A stretch of DNA of 64,000 nt from Treponema sp. CETP13 (GTDB lineage Bacteria > Spirochaetota > Spirochaetia > Treponematales > Treponemataceae): NCBI GenBank assembly GCA_001885315.1, contig MLPZ01000005.1:62001-126000 (forward strand), given 5' to 3'. Each line of letters starts with the position of its first letter. The first letter of the stretch is position 1. This document shows positions 32,149-40,722 of the stretch, one piece after another. The translations under genes were made by a program, and so were the position numbers. The notes below the pieces were generated by a model that did no database searches, was not told where the DNA came from, and saw only the letters and a list, made by a program, of their open reading frames with translations.

Positions 32149-33045
32149 TTACACATTCCCAACATGTACATAATCTAAAACTGCACTGGCCTGATCTGCT
32201 AACTTTTCTAGCGTTTCTATCGGTGTGGGTGGTAGGTGCATCTTGTATTGTGGAAAATAGCGGTTTACATGAAGTGGGACTTGCCGCCCTAAATGAGTAA
32301 CATACCAGTTAAGCATGTTATTAAATTCCTTAACATCATCATTTAAACCAGGAATAACAAGATATTCAATTTCTAAATGTTTGTCTGAATGAGCAATTAG
32401 TTCTAGAGTATCTAATACCGGTTGTAAATGTCCTCCGGAAACTTGTGTATAAAAATCATCACTAAAAGCTTTTAAATCAATGCTAAAAGCATCTATAAGT
32501 GGAAATAATTGTTGCAATGGATCTTTGTTAATATAGCCGTTAGAAACCATAACATTTAGTTTGCCTTTTTTGTGAACCAATGCAGCACAATCACACATAT
32601 ATTCGTACCAGACAATTGGTTCATTATAAGTGTATGCAATGCCAAGTGATGTATTGAACTGAGGTTCATCAAGCTTGTTTACAAGTTTTTCTGGTAAAAC
32701 AAAATTCGAAGCATCTAAGAATTGCTGAGTTGTATCTTTTTTTTCTATCTGTCCTAACCAAGAGAAATCACCTTGAGCTATTGTATGATTTTGACAATGT
32801 TTACAGGTTAAATTGCACCCAAAACTACCAATAGAAAGAATTTGAGTTCCCGGATGGAAATGATACAGTGGTTTTTTTTCTATGGGATCCATATTTATTG
32901 CAGAAATATGCCCATAATCAAGTGAAACAACTTTTCCATCAATGTTTTTGCGCACCCCACAAAAACCAGTTTTACCCAATTTGAGCTGACAGAGATGAGG
33001 GCAAAGACCACATACAATTGTCGAACTTTTTTGCAAACTAATCAT
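32149..33045 (-). CDS. amrS: AmmeMemoRadiSam system radical SAM enzyme
   Basis: A 298-residue radical SAM enzyme of the PflA-like AmmeMemoRadiSam class. The cluster motif is CNLTCKHCQN (CX3CX2C); CGLCPHLCQLKLGKTGFCGVRKN at the N-terminus adds further cysteines and SIGSFGCN is the lead-in. The N-terminal CxxCxxxC set could ligate an additional cluster. It directly follows the AMMECR1-like gene (stop and start adjoin) and probably modifies a partner of that system. Confidence 0.93.
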   Translation of the reverse strand: MISLQKSSTIVCGLCPHLCQLKLGKTGFCGVRKNIDGKVVSLDYGHISAINMDPIEKKPLYHFHPGTQILSIGSFGCNLTCKHCQNHTIAQGDFSWLGQIEKKDTTQQFLDASNFVLPEKLVNKLDEPQFNTSLGIAYTYNEPIVWYEYMCDCAALVHKKGKLNVMVSNGYINKDPLQQLFPLIDAFSIDLKAFSDDFYTQVSGGHLQPVLDTLELIAHSDKHLEIEYLVIPGLNDDVKEFNNMLNWYVTHLGRQVPLHVNRYFPQYKMHLPPTPIETLEKLADQASAVLDYVHVGNV

Positions 33046-33579
33046 TTAATAGTACCTGACAACTTTAAAACGATACAATGTAATTTCTTCATCTGAACTA
33101 ATTCCAGCTTTACGACATGCAATCGAAATCTGTGTATCTACGTCATCTACCCCATCCAAATCAGGAAGTAAAACTCCTCGGCGAGTTCCGTTTTGAACAA
33201 TAACACCATAGATCTTAGGATCTAATTGCTTTTTAGATTCAATATGTTCAAAAGGAGCGAGGACATCGACAGAAATTGTCAAATTTTCAAGTTCATTCTT
33301 TTGTAATGGCAAAAATCTTGGATCATGAAAGGCTGCAGATCTGGCATTGTCACAAATCTCATCAAATAGCGAATCTGTAACAGGAGAAAGCGTTCCAATG
33401 CAGCCACGTAACTGTTTATCTCCATTTTTATCTATGTGTAGAGAAACAAAACAAGCTGCTTTTAGATTTTTAAGTTTGTCAAACTCATATGATTTATCAG
33501 CAAAAGGATAATTTACAGATAAGGACTCCATGATTGTCTTTAGTGCCAATTTTGGTTGTAGTGATTGAGGATAATGCAT
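33046..33579 (-). CDS. amrA: AmmeMemoRadiSam system protein A (AMMECR1-like)
   Basis: A 177-residue AMMECR1-domain protein with the signature LRGCIGTL (about residues 60-67), DNARSAAFHDPRF and LTISVDVLAPFE. The conserved LRGCIG hexapeptide and its Cys are thought to be functional, but no activity is proven. First gene of the operon, with AGGAGG before the ATG and an extended -10 promoter; divergent from arsR. Confidence 0.93.
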   Translation of the reverse strand: MHYPQSLQPKLALKTIMESLSVNYPFADKSYEFDKLKNLKAACFVSLHIDKNGDKQLRGCIGTLSPVTDSLFDEICDNARSAAFHDPRFLPLQKNELENLTISVDVLAPFEHIESKKQLDPKIYGVIVQNGTRRGVLLPDLDGVDDVDTQISIACRKAGISSDEEITLYRFKVVRYY

Positions 33580-33627
33580 AATTAAACCTCCTAAAAATAC
33601 TAACTATGATTTCTAAAACCATCTTGT

Positions 33628-33655
33628 AGTATATCACATTTTATAAAACATACAA
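33628..33655 (-). promoter_or_regulatory. Promoter of the AmmeMemoRadiSam operon
   Basis: Minus strand TTGTAT (33650-33655), 16 bases, TATACT (33628-33633), preceded by TGA (extended -10). Confidence 0.6.
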
Positions 33656-33671
33656 TCTTTAATATAATTAC

Positions 33672-33700
33672 TTGACACTTATTGGCTAAGTTTGTATATT
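33672..33700 (+). promoter_or_regulatory. Promoter of the ars operon
   Basis: TTGACA (33672-33677), exactly 17 bases, TATATT (33695-33700). The start site near 33707 coincides with the ArsR-type operator. Confidence 0.85.
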
Positions 33701-33706
33701 TGTCGT

Positions 33707-33722
33707 ATCAAAACTTTTTGAT
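33707..33722. promoter_or_regulatory. ArsR-type operator, first copy
   Basis: ATCAAAA-CT-TTTTGAT, a perfect 7-bp inverted repeat at the transcription start of arsR. The same half-sites recur before the permease gene. Confidence 0.75.
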
Positions 33723-33736
33723 GTGAGGTTTATAAC

Positions 33737-34042
33737 ATGACACAAGACCCGTTAGTAGTTTTTAAAGCACTCTGCGATGATAAAAGACTTAGAATACTTG
33801 AGCTTTTACGAAATGGAGAAAAATGTGCCTGTCATATAACCGATGAGTTAGATATTGCGCAATCTTGTTTATCATATCACATGAAAGTATTGTGTGAGTC
33901 TGGATTAATAAAAAGCCGTCACGACGGTAAATGGACTTACTATAAAATAGATTTAGAAGGGAGTAAAAATGCTCAAGACCTTCTAAAAGAAATTACAACA
34001 ATTAAACCTGGACGCGAACATATCCGTTGTGTTTGTGATTAG
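33737..34042 (+). CDS. arsR: ArsR/SmtB-family metalloregulator
   Basis: A 101-residue winged-helix repressor. KCACHITDELDIAQSCLSYHMKVLCESGLIKSRHDGKWTYYKI is the HTH with the metal-sensing Cys30 and Cys32 in the first HTH helix; a third pair (CVC, 98-100) lies at the C-terminus. As(III)/Sb(III) binding would release DNA. It is the first gene of an ars operon, and two copies of the same operator suggest autorepression. GAGG precedes the ATG. Confidence 0.93.
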   Translation: MTQDPLVVFKALCDDKRLRILELLRNGEKCACHITDELDIAQSCLSYHMKVLCESGLIKSRHDGKWTYYKIDLEGSKNAQDLLKEITTIKPGREHIRCVCD

Positions 34043-34083
34043 TTAATAAGGCTATCATACTAGATAGTTTATTTTTTTATTCT

Positions 34084-34107
34084 ATACATCAAAATGTTTT
34101 GATGTAT
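34084..34107. promoter_or_regulatory. ArsR-type operator, second copy
   Basis: ATACATCAAAA-TG-TTTTGATGTAT, an 11-bp perfect inverted repeat, between arsR and the permease gene. The core ATCAAAA-N2-TTTTGAT is identical to the first operator. It could repress an internal promoter or act as a roadblock. Confidence 0.8.
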
Positions 34108-34122
34108 TATGTAGGAGCTAGA

Positions 34123-35139
34123 ATGAATATCTTAAAAATAATATGGGATTTTTTTCAGTACCAAGTATTAGGAATGGCTTGGCTTAATACTATTATTGGT
34201 AAAATTCTTACCTCTTTTGGTTTAGATATTTCGGGAAATCTCGGTGGTAGTGTACAATTTTTTCTGTATGATGTAATAAAAATTACTATTTTGCTATGTG
34301 TGTTAATTTTTCTTATATCATATATTCAAAGTTATTTTCCACCAGAGAGAAGTAAAAAAATCTTAGGTCGCTTTCATGGAATTTGGGCAAACACCGTTGC
34401 AGCCTTACTCGGCACAGTAACTCCATTTTGTTCATGCTCATCTATCCCAATTTTTATGGGCTTTTCTAGCGCAGGGCTCCCTTTAGGAGTAACATTTTCA
34501 TTTTTAATTTCGTCCCCTATGGTAGACCTTGGTAGTCTTGTACTCTTAATGAGTATTTTTGGTGGTAAAATTGCTATTGTTTACGTAATTGTAGGCCTAA
34601 TTGTAGCAGTTATTGGTGGCACTATAATCGAAAAATTGCACATGGAAAAATATGTCGAAGATTTTATTACAAATGCTAATAGCACAATCGACATTGAGTC
34701 TCCAAGTCTTACAAAAAGAGACCGAGCTCTTTTTGCAAAAAACCAAGTAATAGACACTTTTAAGAAAGTTTTTCCATACATCTTAGTTGGTGTAGGTATT
34801 GGAGCTATTATCCATAACTGGATTCCAGAATCTTGGGTCGAAAAAGTACTGGGAAGCAACAATCCTTTTAGCGTTATTTTGGCAACTATTGTTGGAATTC
34901 CAATGTATGCTGACATTTTTGGCACAATTCCAATTGCAGAAGCCCTACTCTTTAAAGGTGCTCAACTTGGAACCATTTTATCGTTTATGATGGCTGTAAC
35001 AACATTAAGTTTGCCGTCTCTTATTATGCTACGAAAAGCAGTAAAACCAAAATTGCTTGGTTTATTTATTGTATACTGTACTATCGGAATTGTTTTGGTC
35101 GGCTACTTATTTAACGCTTTTCAATTTTTGTTTGTATAG
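34123..35139 (+). CDS. ArsP-like permease (COG0701)
   Basis: About 338 residues, eight or so membrane helices in two repeats. The first repeat carries TPFCSCSSIPIFMGFSSAGLPLGVTFSFLISSPMVD, the cysteine motif and helix break of the permease/ArsP family, and the second VGIPMYADIFGTIPIAEALL. Relatives export trivalent organoarsenicals or arsenite. The ars context supports arsenic efflux. The ATG at 34123 is chosen for GGAG seven bases upstream; the frame is open back into the operator. Confidence 0.88.
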   Translation: MNILKIIWDFFQYQVLGMAWLNTIIGKILTSFGLDISGNLGGSVQFFLYDVIKITILLCVLIFLISYIQSYFPPERSKKILGRFHGIWANTVAALLGTVTPFCSCSSIPIFMGFSSAGLPLGVTFSFLISSPMVDLGSLVLLMSIFGGKIAIVYVIVGLIVAVIGGTIIEKLHMEKYVEDFITNANSTIDIESPSLTKRDRALFAKNQVIDTFKKVFPYILVGVGIGAIIHNWIPESWVEKVLGSNNPFSVILATIVGIPMYADIFGTIPIAEALLFKGAQLGTILSFMMAVTTLSLPSLIMLRKAVKPKLLGLFIVYCTIGIVLVGYLFNAFQFLFV

Positions 35140-35181
35140 GTACTGTAATTTTGAAATATATTTTAGTAAGGAGAAATAATT

Positions 35182-35559
35182 ATGTCATTTTTTAGAAAAA
35201 AAGAATCAAAGGAAGCTGAATCTGCCTCTGCTTGTTCGTGTGGTGGAGCTTGCTGCGGAGCAGCTCCTACAGCAGAAGAAACTAGCGCAACTATTAAAAG
35301 CGCAACTTCTACAGAAGCCTCTGTTAAAGTTCTTGGTTCTGGTTGTGCAAAATGCAATGCGCTCGAAGCCGCTACAAAAGAAGCTCTCGAAGAACTTGGT
35401 ATGGACACAACTATCGATCATGTGACAGACTTTACACAAATTGCTCAATATGGCGTAATGTCAACACCAGCATTAGTGATTGACAATAAAGTTGTCTCAA
35501 TGGGCAAAGTCTTAAAAAAAGATGACGTCGTGTCACTTTTACATAAAATCAGAGATTAG
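35182..35559 (+). CDS. Thioredoxin-like protein with Cys-rich N-terminal tail
   Basis: A 125-residue protein. Residues about 47-125 are a small thioredoxin/glutaredoxin-like domain (TM0996/MTH895 type) with the CAKC active site (Cys55, Cys58) and cis-Pro in MSTPALVI. The N-terminal tail SACSCGGACCGAA adds four cysteines (18, 20, 24, 25) which could bind As(III) or a metal. It lies between the permease and arsC in the ars operon, so it may reduce ArsC or chaperone arsenite. AAGGAG precedes the ATG. Confidence 0.88.
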   Translation: MSFFRKKESKEAESASACSCGGACCGAAPTAEETSATIKSATSTEASVKVLGSGCAKCNALEAATKEALEELGMDTTIDHVTDFTQIAQYGVMSTPALVIDNKVVSMGKVLKKDDVVSLLHKIRD

Positions 35560-35579
35560 TTATAAAAGGAGATATCATT

Positions 35580-35993
35580 ATGGGTAATCCAAAAGTAGCT
35601 TTTGTATGTGTTCATAATTCGTGTCGAAGTCAAATGGCAGAAGCATTGAGTAAACTTTATGCTGCAGATGTTTTTGACTCTTTTTCTGGGGGCACAGAAA
35701 CCAAGCCTCAAATAAATAGAGATGCTGTTAGAACTATAAAAGAATTGTACGATGTCGATATGGATAAAACGCAAAGCTCAAAATTACTTACAGAGCTACC
35801 CAAAATTGATATTCTAATAACAATGGGTTGCAATGTTCAGTGTCCATCTCTCCCTTGTAAATATAGAGAAGATTGGGGCCTCGATGATCCTACAGGAAAA
35901 TCTGATGAAGAGTTTATAAAAACGGCAAAACTCATTCATAAAAAAGTCTTAGACTTGAAAGATCGCATTACAAAAAATAAATTACCGTTATAA
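35580..35993 (+). CDS. arsC: Arsenate reductase, low-molecular-weight phosphatase type
   Basis: A 137-residue thioredoxin-coupled arsenate reductase. The P-loop CVHNSCRSQ (Cys10-X5-Arg16) and the conserved Asp in GLDDPTG match the LMW-PTP fold; Cys84, Cys88 and Cys93 in TMGCNVQCPSLPC would form the redox relay. Reduces As(V) to As(III) for export by the upstream permease. AAGGAG precedes the ATG. It ends the ars operon. Confidence 0.94.
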   Translation: MGNPKVAFVCVHNSCRSQMAEALSKLYAADVFDSFSGGTETKPQINRDAVRTIKELYDVDMDKTQSSKLLTELPKIDILITMGCNVQCPSLPCKYREDWGLDDPTGKSDEEFIKTAKLIHKKVLDLKDRITKNKLPL

Positions 35994-36014
35994 CTAATTA
36001 ATTAATTATCAAGC

Positions 36015-36043
36015 GAGAGGCAATTTACTAAAATTTGCCTCTC
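36015..36043. terminator. Stem-loop between convergent arsC and VOC genes
   Basis: GAGAGGCAA (36015-36023) pairs with TTGCCTCTC (36035-36043) across an 11-base loop. No U-run follows on either strand, so it may be an RNA-stabilising or processing stem. Confidence 0.5.
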
Positions 36044-36451
36044 CTATTGATAAAATCTAAACCTATACCCATCTGGATCTCTAGCAATAAATTGTTGATG
36101 TGTAATAGTTGCTCCGTTCTGCTCAAAAGATTTATTCTCTATTTTTGAACACAGAGACTTTGCAGATAATGTTTTAATTCGATAATATAAATCTTTTATA
36201 TCATCTACTTCACACGAAAAATCAATATCTGAGCTAAAAAATTTTTTTAGTTTTATCGTATTTTTATGAATATCAGAAGGCAAAGGTTCCTCGAGAATAA
36301 ATTCCATTTTACCCAAATTAAATCGCGCCACACTTTGTTCTTCATTCTCATCTTTCATATTAAAGCCAAAAACTTTTATATAAAACATTTTTGTAACACT
36401 AAAATTTGAACAATACACTTCCGGAACTAAATTAGACACTACAGCCTCCAT
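36044..36451 (-). CDS. VOC-family (glyoxalase/bleomycin-resistance fold) protein
   Basis: About 135 residues. VPEVYCSNFSVTKMFYIKVFGFNMKDENEE and the C-terminal FIARDPDGYRFRFYQ are the two beta-alpha-beta-beta-beta modules of the VOC superfamily, which use a metal to act on or bind small molecules. Substrate unknown. The ATG at 36451 is used; no strong SD is visible. It is downstream of, and the same strand as, the MFS gene. Confidence 0.78.
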   Translation of the reverse strand: MEAVVSNLVPEVYCSNFSVTKMFYIKVFGFNMKDENEEQSVARFNLGKMEFILEEPLPSDIHKNTIKLKKFFSSDIDFSCEVDDIKDLYYRIKTLSAKSLCSKIENKSFEQNGATITHQQFIARDPDGYRFRFYQ

Positions 36452-36517
36452 AAAGCACAAACTATTTATTACATTTCAATCTCTAAATATATACATTATT
36501 CTTTTATCAAGCAAATT

Positions 36518-37720
36518 TTATCCACGAGTTCTTCTAATCTGGGAATTTACTAGTACAGTTGAGACATACTCAATAATTAGAAAACCTAATAATACTATTG
36601 GCATTATGATAAAGCTGGTTTTACTTGCAACAAGGCCAAAGAGAGGTGGCATAAGAGTGTTTCCAATATAAGCAGTAGCCATTTGAATCCCCATAACACC
36701 CTGTGACAAACCTTTACCAAAACGCACGGGTGTTTCATGTAACATAGCCGGAAAAACAGGAGCATTACCTAATCCGAGTAAAATAAAACCTACAAGTTGA
36801 AAAAGTACTGCCCCAGGAATAAACAAAAAAATCACACCTACAATACTTACAATTTGACCAAAGCGAATAAGTTGATTGTTATTCATTTTTATTGCTAAAA
36901 ATCCTGATAAAATACGACCAACAGTTATTCCAAGATAATACAAACCAACCCATCGAGCAGCGACTTCTGCAGTAATTTTTTTTACATTTACAAGATAGGT
37001 AGCACCCCACATCCCTGCTATAAGTTCAACAGTGCAGTAACAAAAAAAAGCTACAAGAGCAGGTTTTGCTCCAGGCAAAGCAAGCAATTGTCCAATACGA
37101 TTTTTTTTATCTTGGATATCATTATTTACTTCAAAAGATGTTTCCTCTGTCGAATTTAGGGTATCTGAACTATTTTTTGTTCTATTCCACAAAGGAAGAG
37201 TTAAAAATAAAACAATAACAAGTATAATTTGAAATAACGCTATAATTCCATAACCAACTCGCCAACCATTATTTTGCAAAATAAATAATGACATGAGCAG
37301 AGGGCCAGCAGTAGCTCCAATACCCCAAAAAGCATGAAGCCAATTCATATGCCTAGATTTATAATGAATAGCAACAAAATTATTAAGCGCTGTGTCGACA
37401 GAACCCGCACCTAGCCCTAACGGAATTGCAAAAAAACACATAAGAATAAAATTTGAAGAAACTGTAAAACCGGCTAGAGCACAAGCAGTAAATAAAACGC
37501 TTAAAACAGTTACTTTCCCTGTTCCAAACTTTATAATAAAACGTTCGCTCATTAAACTAGAAACAACAGTACCTGCTGAAACAATCATAGAAATAATACC
37601 GGCATAACCAACACTTATTCCTAAATCTAAATGGAGCTCTGGCCATGCGGAACCTAATATGGCATCAGGTAAACCTAAACTAATAAAAGAGATGTAAATA
37701 ATAACTAAAAGAGCACTCAT
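36518..37720 (-). CDS. MFS transporter
   Basis: A 400-residue inner-membrane protein, 12 predicted helices with a charged middle loop (DTLNSTEETSFEVNNDIQDKKNRIG). GLPDAILGSAWPEL at the first helix, SVDTALNNFVA and WLHAFWGIGATAGPL are typical of the MFS subgroup that includes bacterial fucose/glucose-type permeases. Substrate unknown. It overlaps the upstream membrane-protein gene by four bases, so the two are coupled. Confidence 0.85.
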   Translation of the reverse strand: MSALLVIIYISFISLGLPDAILGSAWPELHLDLGISVGYAGIISMIVSAGTVVSSLMSERFIIKFGTGKVTVLSVLFTACALAGFTVSSNFILMCFFAIPLGLGAGSVDTALNNFVAIHYKSRHMNWLHAFWGIGATAGPLLMSLFILQNNGWRVGYGIIALFQIILVIVLFLTLPLWNRTKNSSDTLNSTEETSFEVNNDIQDKKNRIGQLLALPGAKPALVAFFCYCTVELIAGMWGATYLVNVKKITAEVAARWVGLYYLGITVGRILSGFLAIKMNNNQLIRFGQIVSIVGVIFLFIPGAVLFQLVGFILLGLGNAPVFPAMLHETPVRFGKGLSQGVMGIQMATAYIGNTLMPPLFGLVASKTSFIIMPIVLLGFLIIEYVSTVLVNSQIRRTRG

Positions 37721-38379
37721 GTATTCTTCACATTGTCTAGATCATCGCTAGTTTCCGTTATTTTTCCATATAATAATGGTTTTGCAAGATGAATTATAAA
37801 AAACTGAGTAAAAGGCCCCATAAAAAAAGCTGTAATTACAGTACCAATCCCAATAACAGCTCCTGTTGAAAAACCAATAATAACGCAAATTATATCTGTA
37901 AACATACGGCAAAAGCGATACTGTCCCCACTTCTTGCCTTCGAGCTTTTCGGCTAAAATAAGACTCAGTGCATCATACGAAGAAACTCCTAAATTACCAA
38001 CAATATAAAGTGCTGATGCAATACATAAAATAACCAAAGCAATAAAAAGTGTCACAATTTGTATCCATATATTAGACGCATCATATAATAAGTTTAAGCC
38101 TTTTAGCGTTATATCTGCAACAGGACCAATAATAACTAAATTAAGAATTGTAGCAATTCCAATAAAATGTTTATCTATAAAAAATACTGCTATCAAAAAA
38201 ATTCCAGTAAGAATAGGAAACATAATTCCATATGTTGTATTAAAGATATTCCCAACCCCAACGACAAAAGACGTAAAAGGATCTACTCCTAAATTTGCTT
38301 TTCTAAGAAGGGCTACAACTACACCTAATATAGACATGCCAAACACAGACATAATAATTCTTTTTGTTTTAATGTTCAT
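37717..38379 (-). CDS. YczE/YitT-like membrane protein
   Basis: About 220 residues with five hydrophobic segments. RKANLGVDPFTSFVVGVGNIF and NLGVSSYDALSLILAEKLEGKKWGQYRFCRMFTDIICVIIGF are the repeated motifs of the YczE/DUF6198 family, proposed transporters of unknown substrate. The ATG at 38379 is preferred: the promoter GTGACA-N17-TATATT ends seven bases upstream and there is no SD, implying a leaderless message. It starts the operon with the MFS gene. Confidence 0.82.
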   Translation of the reverse strand: MNIKTKRIIMSVFGMSILGVVVALLRKANLGVDPFTSFVVGVGNIFNTTYGIMFPILTGIFLIAVFFIDKHFIGIATILNLVIIGPVADITLKGLNLLYDASNIWIQIVTLFIALVILCIASALYIVGNLGVSSYDALSLILAEKLEGKKWGQYRFCRMFTDIICVIIGFSTGAVIGIGTVITAFFMGPFTQFFIIHLAKPLLYGKITETSDDLDNVKNT

Positions 38380-38386
38380 AGAAGCG

Positions 38387-38415
38387 AATATACCATATAA
38401 AAAGCTTCCTGTCAC
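38387..38415 (-). promoter_or_regulatory. Promoter of the YczE-like gene, leaderless type
   Basis: Minus strand GTGACA (38410-38415), 17 bases, TATATT (38387-38392), then seven bases to the ATG at 38379. Confidence 0.65.
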
Positions 38416-38447
38416 CAAGCCTTATTGGAGTAATAATTTTTATGACA

Positions 38448-39050
38448 TTAAAAAACCGAAAATACCAGTTGCATAGCTGTTAGCACCAATAACAAAGAAA
38501 GAACAAGATTAACAACTCGTTTTATTTTTTTGTTTCTCATTAGATTGCGAATTATAGACCCACCAAGAGCCCAAATCGAAACAGATAAAAAAGTTACTGC
38601 AACAGAGAATATAGCTGAAATAAATAAATAGTTTATATGTCCATGAAGTCCTGCAAGCACCGTTGAATAAAGAGTTAAACAATAAACAATTGCTTTAGGA
38701 TTCATAATTTGCAAAAAAATACCATTTATAAAGTTCAAAGGTTTAGTTATATTTTTTTCATTAAATGAATAATCAGATCTAAAAGTTTTCCATGCTAAGT
38801 ATAAAATATAAAGAGCCCCGGCTATACAAAGTACCTTTTCTATGCTTGGGAAAATCGTTAATACAAAGCTTGAAGCAAAAGCCCCAAATAAAAGAAGACA
38901 AAACACACCGCTTATGATCCCGAACAAATAAGGCAACGATTGTTTATATCCAATAGAAAGTCCTGTTTGAGCACTTGAAATATTATTAGGTCCAGGAGTT
39001 ATGTTTGTTACAAGTATAAAAGCAAGCACTTGAGGGATACTTATTAGCAT
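38448..39050 (-). CDS. LysE-family translocator
   Basis: A 200-residue membrane exporter with six helices. FILVTNITPGPNNISSAQTGLSIGYKQSLPYLFGIISGVF and KTFRSDYSFNEKNITKPLNFINGIFLQIMNPKAIVYCLTLYSTVL carry the LysE/RhtB signature. Export of amino acids is the usual role. AGGA precedes the ATG. Probably a two-gene unit with the upstream small membrane protein. Confidence 0.88.
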   Translation of the reverse strand: MLISIPQVLAFILVTNITPGPNNISSAQTGLSIGYKQSLPYLFGIISGVFCLLLFGAFASSFVLTIFPSIEKVLCIAGALYILYLAWKTFRSDYSFNEKNITKPLNFINGIFLQIMNPKAIVYCLTLYSTVLAGLHGHINYLFISAIFSVAVTFLSVSIWALGGSIIRNLMRNKKIKRVVNLVLSLLLVLTAMQLVFSVF

Positions 39051-39069
39051 ATTTTATCCTATATTTAAA

Positions 39070-39345
39070 TTATTTTTTGTTTTTCGTATTTAATAAACCC
39101 ATCATAATAAACAAAAGAAGTGTTATAAGTACTACATATAATAAAGCAAAGACATCGGTAAGTTTAGGGAAAATTGCAATCACAATTCCAGAAACTACAG
39201 TAAGTCCACCAACCGCTAATGCAAAAAAACCACTTACCTTTCCTATTTGATTATCAAGTATTTTGCCAGATTTAAAGAGCGTTCCAACAATACAAAACAC
39301 AATACCAACTACGATAAAAAGAATCGACAGTATAATTGACTTCAA
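39070..39345 (-). CDS. Small membrane protein, TTG start
   Basis: About 91 residues, three hydrophobic segments (SIILSILFIVVGIVFCIVGTLF, VSGFFALAVGGLTVVSGIVIAIF and FALLYVVLITLLLFIMMGLL), basic C-terminal end. The family is not recognised. A start at TTG 39345 is favoured by GGAG about six bases upstream; another TTG at 39357 has no SD. It lies 19 bases before the LysE-type gene and after the argG terminator. Confidence 0.65.
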   Translation of the reverse strand: MKSIILSILFIVVGIVFCIVGTLFKSGKILDNQIGKVSGFFALAVGGLTVVSGIVIAIFPKLTDVFALLYVVLITLLLFIMMGLLNTKNKK

Positions 39346-39402
39346 AACACACTCCAATATAACTAGATTATTTTATAAAAATAAAGACAAAAATGCTACC
39401 AT

Positions 39403-39437
39403 AAAAAAACCCTCATATAGTATATATGAGGGTTTTT
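39403..39437 (-). terminator. Terminator after argG
   Basis: A 15-bp perfect stem (arms 39405-39419 and 39423-39437, three-base loop) with an A/T tract on each side, so it can stop argG transcripts and probably also readthrough from the other strand. Confidence 0.9.
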
Positions 39438-39441
39438 AACA

Positions 39442-40707
39442 TTAATTTGTCGGTCTTTGTTTTAACGATTTACTATCAATACAAGCTTGTCCTTCACCAA
39501 CACTTTGTTGCATCATAGCCCGAACTTTTATTGGTAAACCAAACAAAGCTATATAGCCTTCTGCATCATGATGATCATATAAATCACCAGTCTTAAATGA
39601 CGCAATACTTTCATTATATAGCGAATATTTAGAAGTAGTTCCTGCTACAGTGATTGAACCTTTGTACAGCTTTAGTTTTACAGATCCAGTACAAGTTTCT
39701 TCTGCTTTGTCCATAAAAGCTATGATAGATTCCATACATTGTGTAAACCAACGGCCATTATAAATAAGTTCACTCATTTTTAAGCTGACTTCTTGTTTAT
39801 ATGCATACATATCACGATCAAGACAAAGATGATCAATCTGTTCATGAGCAAAATACATAATTGCTCCACCTGGAGTTTCATACACCCCACGACTTTTCAT
39901 GCCAACAGAACGATTTTCTACAATATCTACAAGACCAACACCGTTACGTCCGCCAATTTTGTTTAATTCTTCCATTAATTCAATTGGAGAAAGTTTTTTA
40001 CCATTTACAGAAACAGGAACTCCTTTTTCAAAGTCCATAGTTACATACTCCGGTTTATCAGGAGCATTTTCGGGAGTAACCGTTAATTTTAGCATTGTAT
40101 CATAATGTGGCTCATTAGCAGGGTCTTCGAGCTCGAGGCCTTCATGTGAAATATGCCAGATATTTTCATCGCGACTATAAGAGTCTTTCTTTTTCATAGG
40201 AACAGGAATCTTTCTCTCTTCCAAATATGCAATCTCTGCTTCTCGACTATCCATATCCCACTTATCACTACGCCATGCAGCAATGACTTTAAGGTCAGGA
40301 GCAAAAGCTTTTATAGCTAACTCAAAACGTACTTGATCGTTTCCTTTTCCTGTTGCCCCATGACAGATAGCAACTGCACCTTCTTGACGTGCATATTCAA
40401 CAAGAATTTTACCAATAAGAGGCCGTGCTGTAGAAGTTCCTAAAAGATATTGATCCTCATAAACAGCATTTGCTTTTACTGCAGGATATATATAATCAGT
40501 AATGTACTCTTCTCGAGCATCTACTACATAGCATGCAGTAGCACCAGTATCAAGTGCACGTTTTTTAATTACAGGCCAATCATCTTTTTGTCCTACATTA
40601 ATACAAACAGCTATAACATCATAGTTATAGTTTTCCTTTAACCAAGGAATAATAACTGTAGTATCCAGCCCACCTGAATACGCTAAAATAACTTTATCTT
40701 TAGCCAT
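39442..40707 (-). CDS. argG: Argininosuccinate synthase
   Basis: A 421-residue enzyme joining citrulline and aspartate with ATP in arginine synthesis. KVILAYSGGLDTTVIIPWL is the PP-loop ATP motif; CHGATGKGNDQVRFEL, EDPANEPHYD and the RGVYETPGG region are typical. The ATG at 40707 with AAGGAA six bases upstream is preferred over an earlier in-frame start. It is a single gene without argH beside it. The promoter carries two ARG-box-like sites. Confidence 0.97.
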   Translation of the reverse strand: MAKDKVILAYSGGLDTTVIIPWLKENYNYDVIAVCINVGQKDDWPVIKKRALDTGATACYVVDAREEYITDYIYPAVKANAVYEDQYLLGTSTARPLIGKILVEYARQEGAVAICHGATGKGNDQVRFELAIKAFAPDLKVIAAWRSDKWDMDSREAEIAYLEERKIPVPMKKKDSYSRDENIWHISHEGLELEDPANEPHYDTMLKLTVTPENAPDKPEYVTMDFEKGVPVSVNGKKLSPIELMEELNKIGGRNGVGLVDIVENRSVGMKSRGVYETPGGAIMYFAHEQIDHLCLDRDMYAYKQEVSLKMSELIYNGRWFTQCMESIIAFMDKAEETCTGSVKLKLYKGSITVAGTTSKYSLYNESIASFKTGDLYDHHDAEGYIALFGLPIKVRAMMQQSVGEGQACIDSKSLKQRPTN

Positions 40708-40722
40708 AAAAACTTCCTTAAG

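Noticed and set aside
34052-34080. Terminator between arsR and the permease (CTATC/GATAG stem with T-run)
   Set aside because: The stem is only 5 bp and AT-rich; the operator palindrome just downstream is a better explanation of the structure here.
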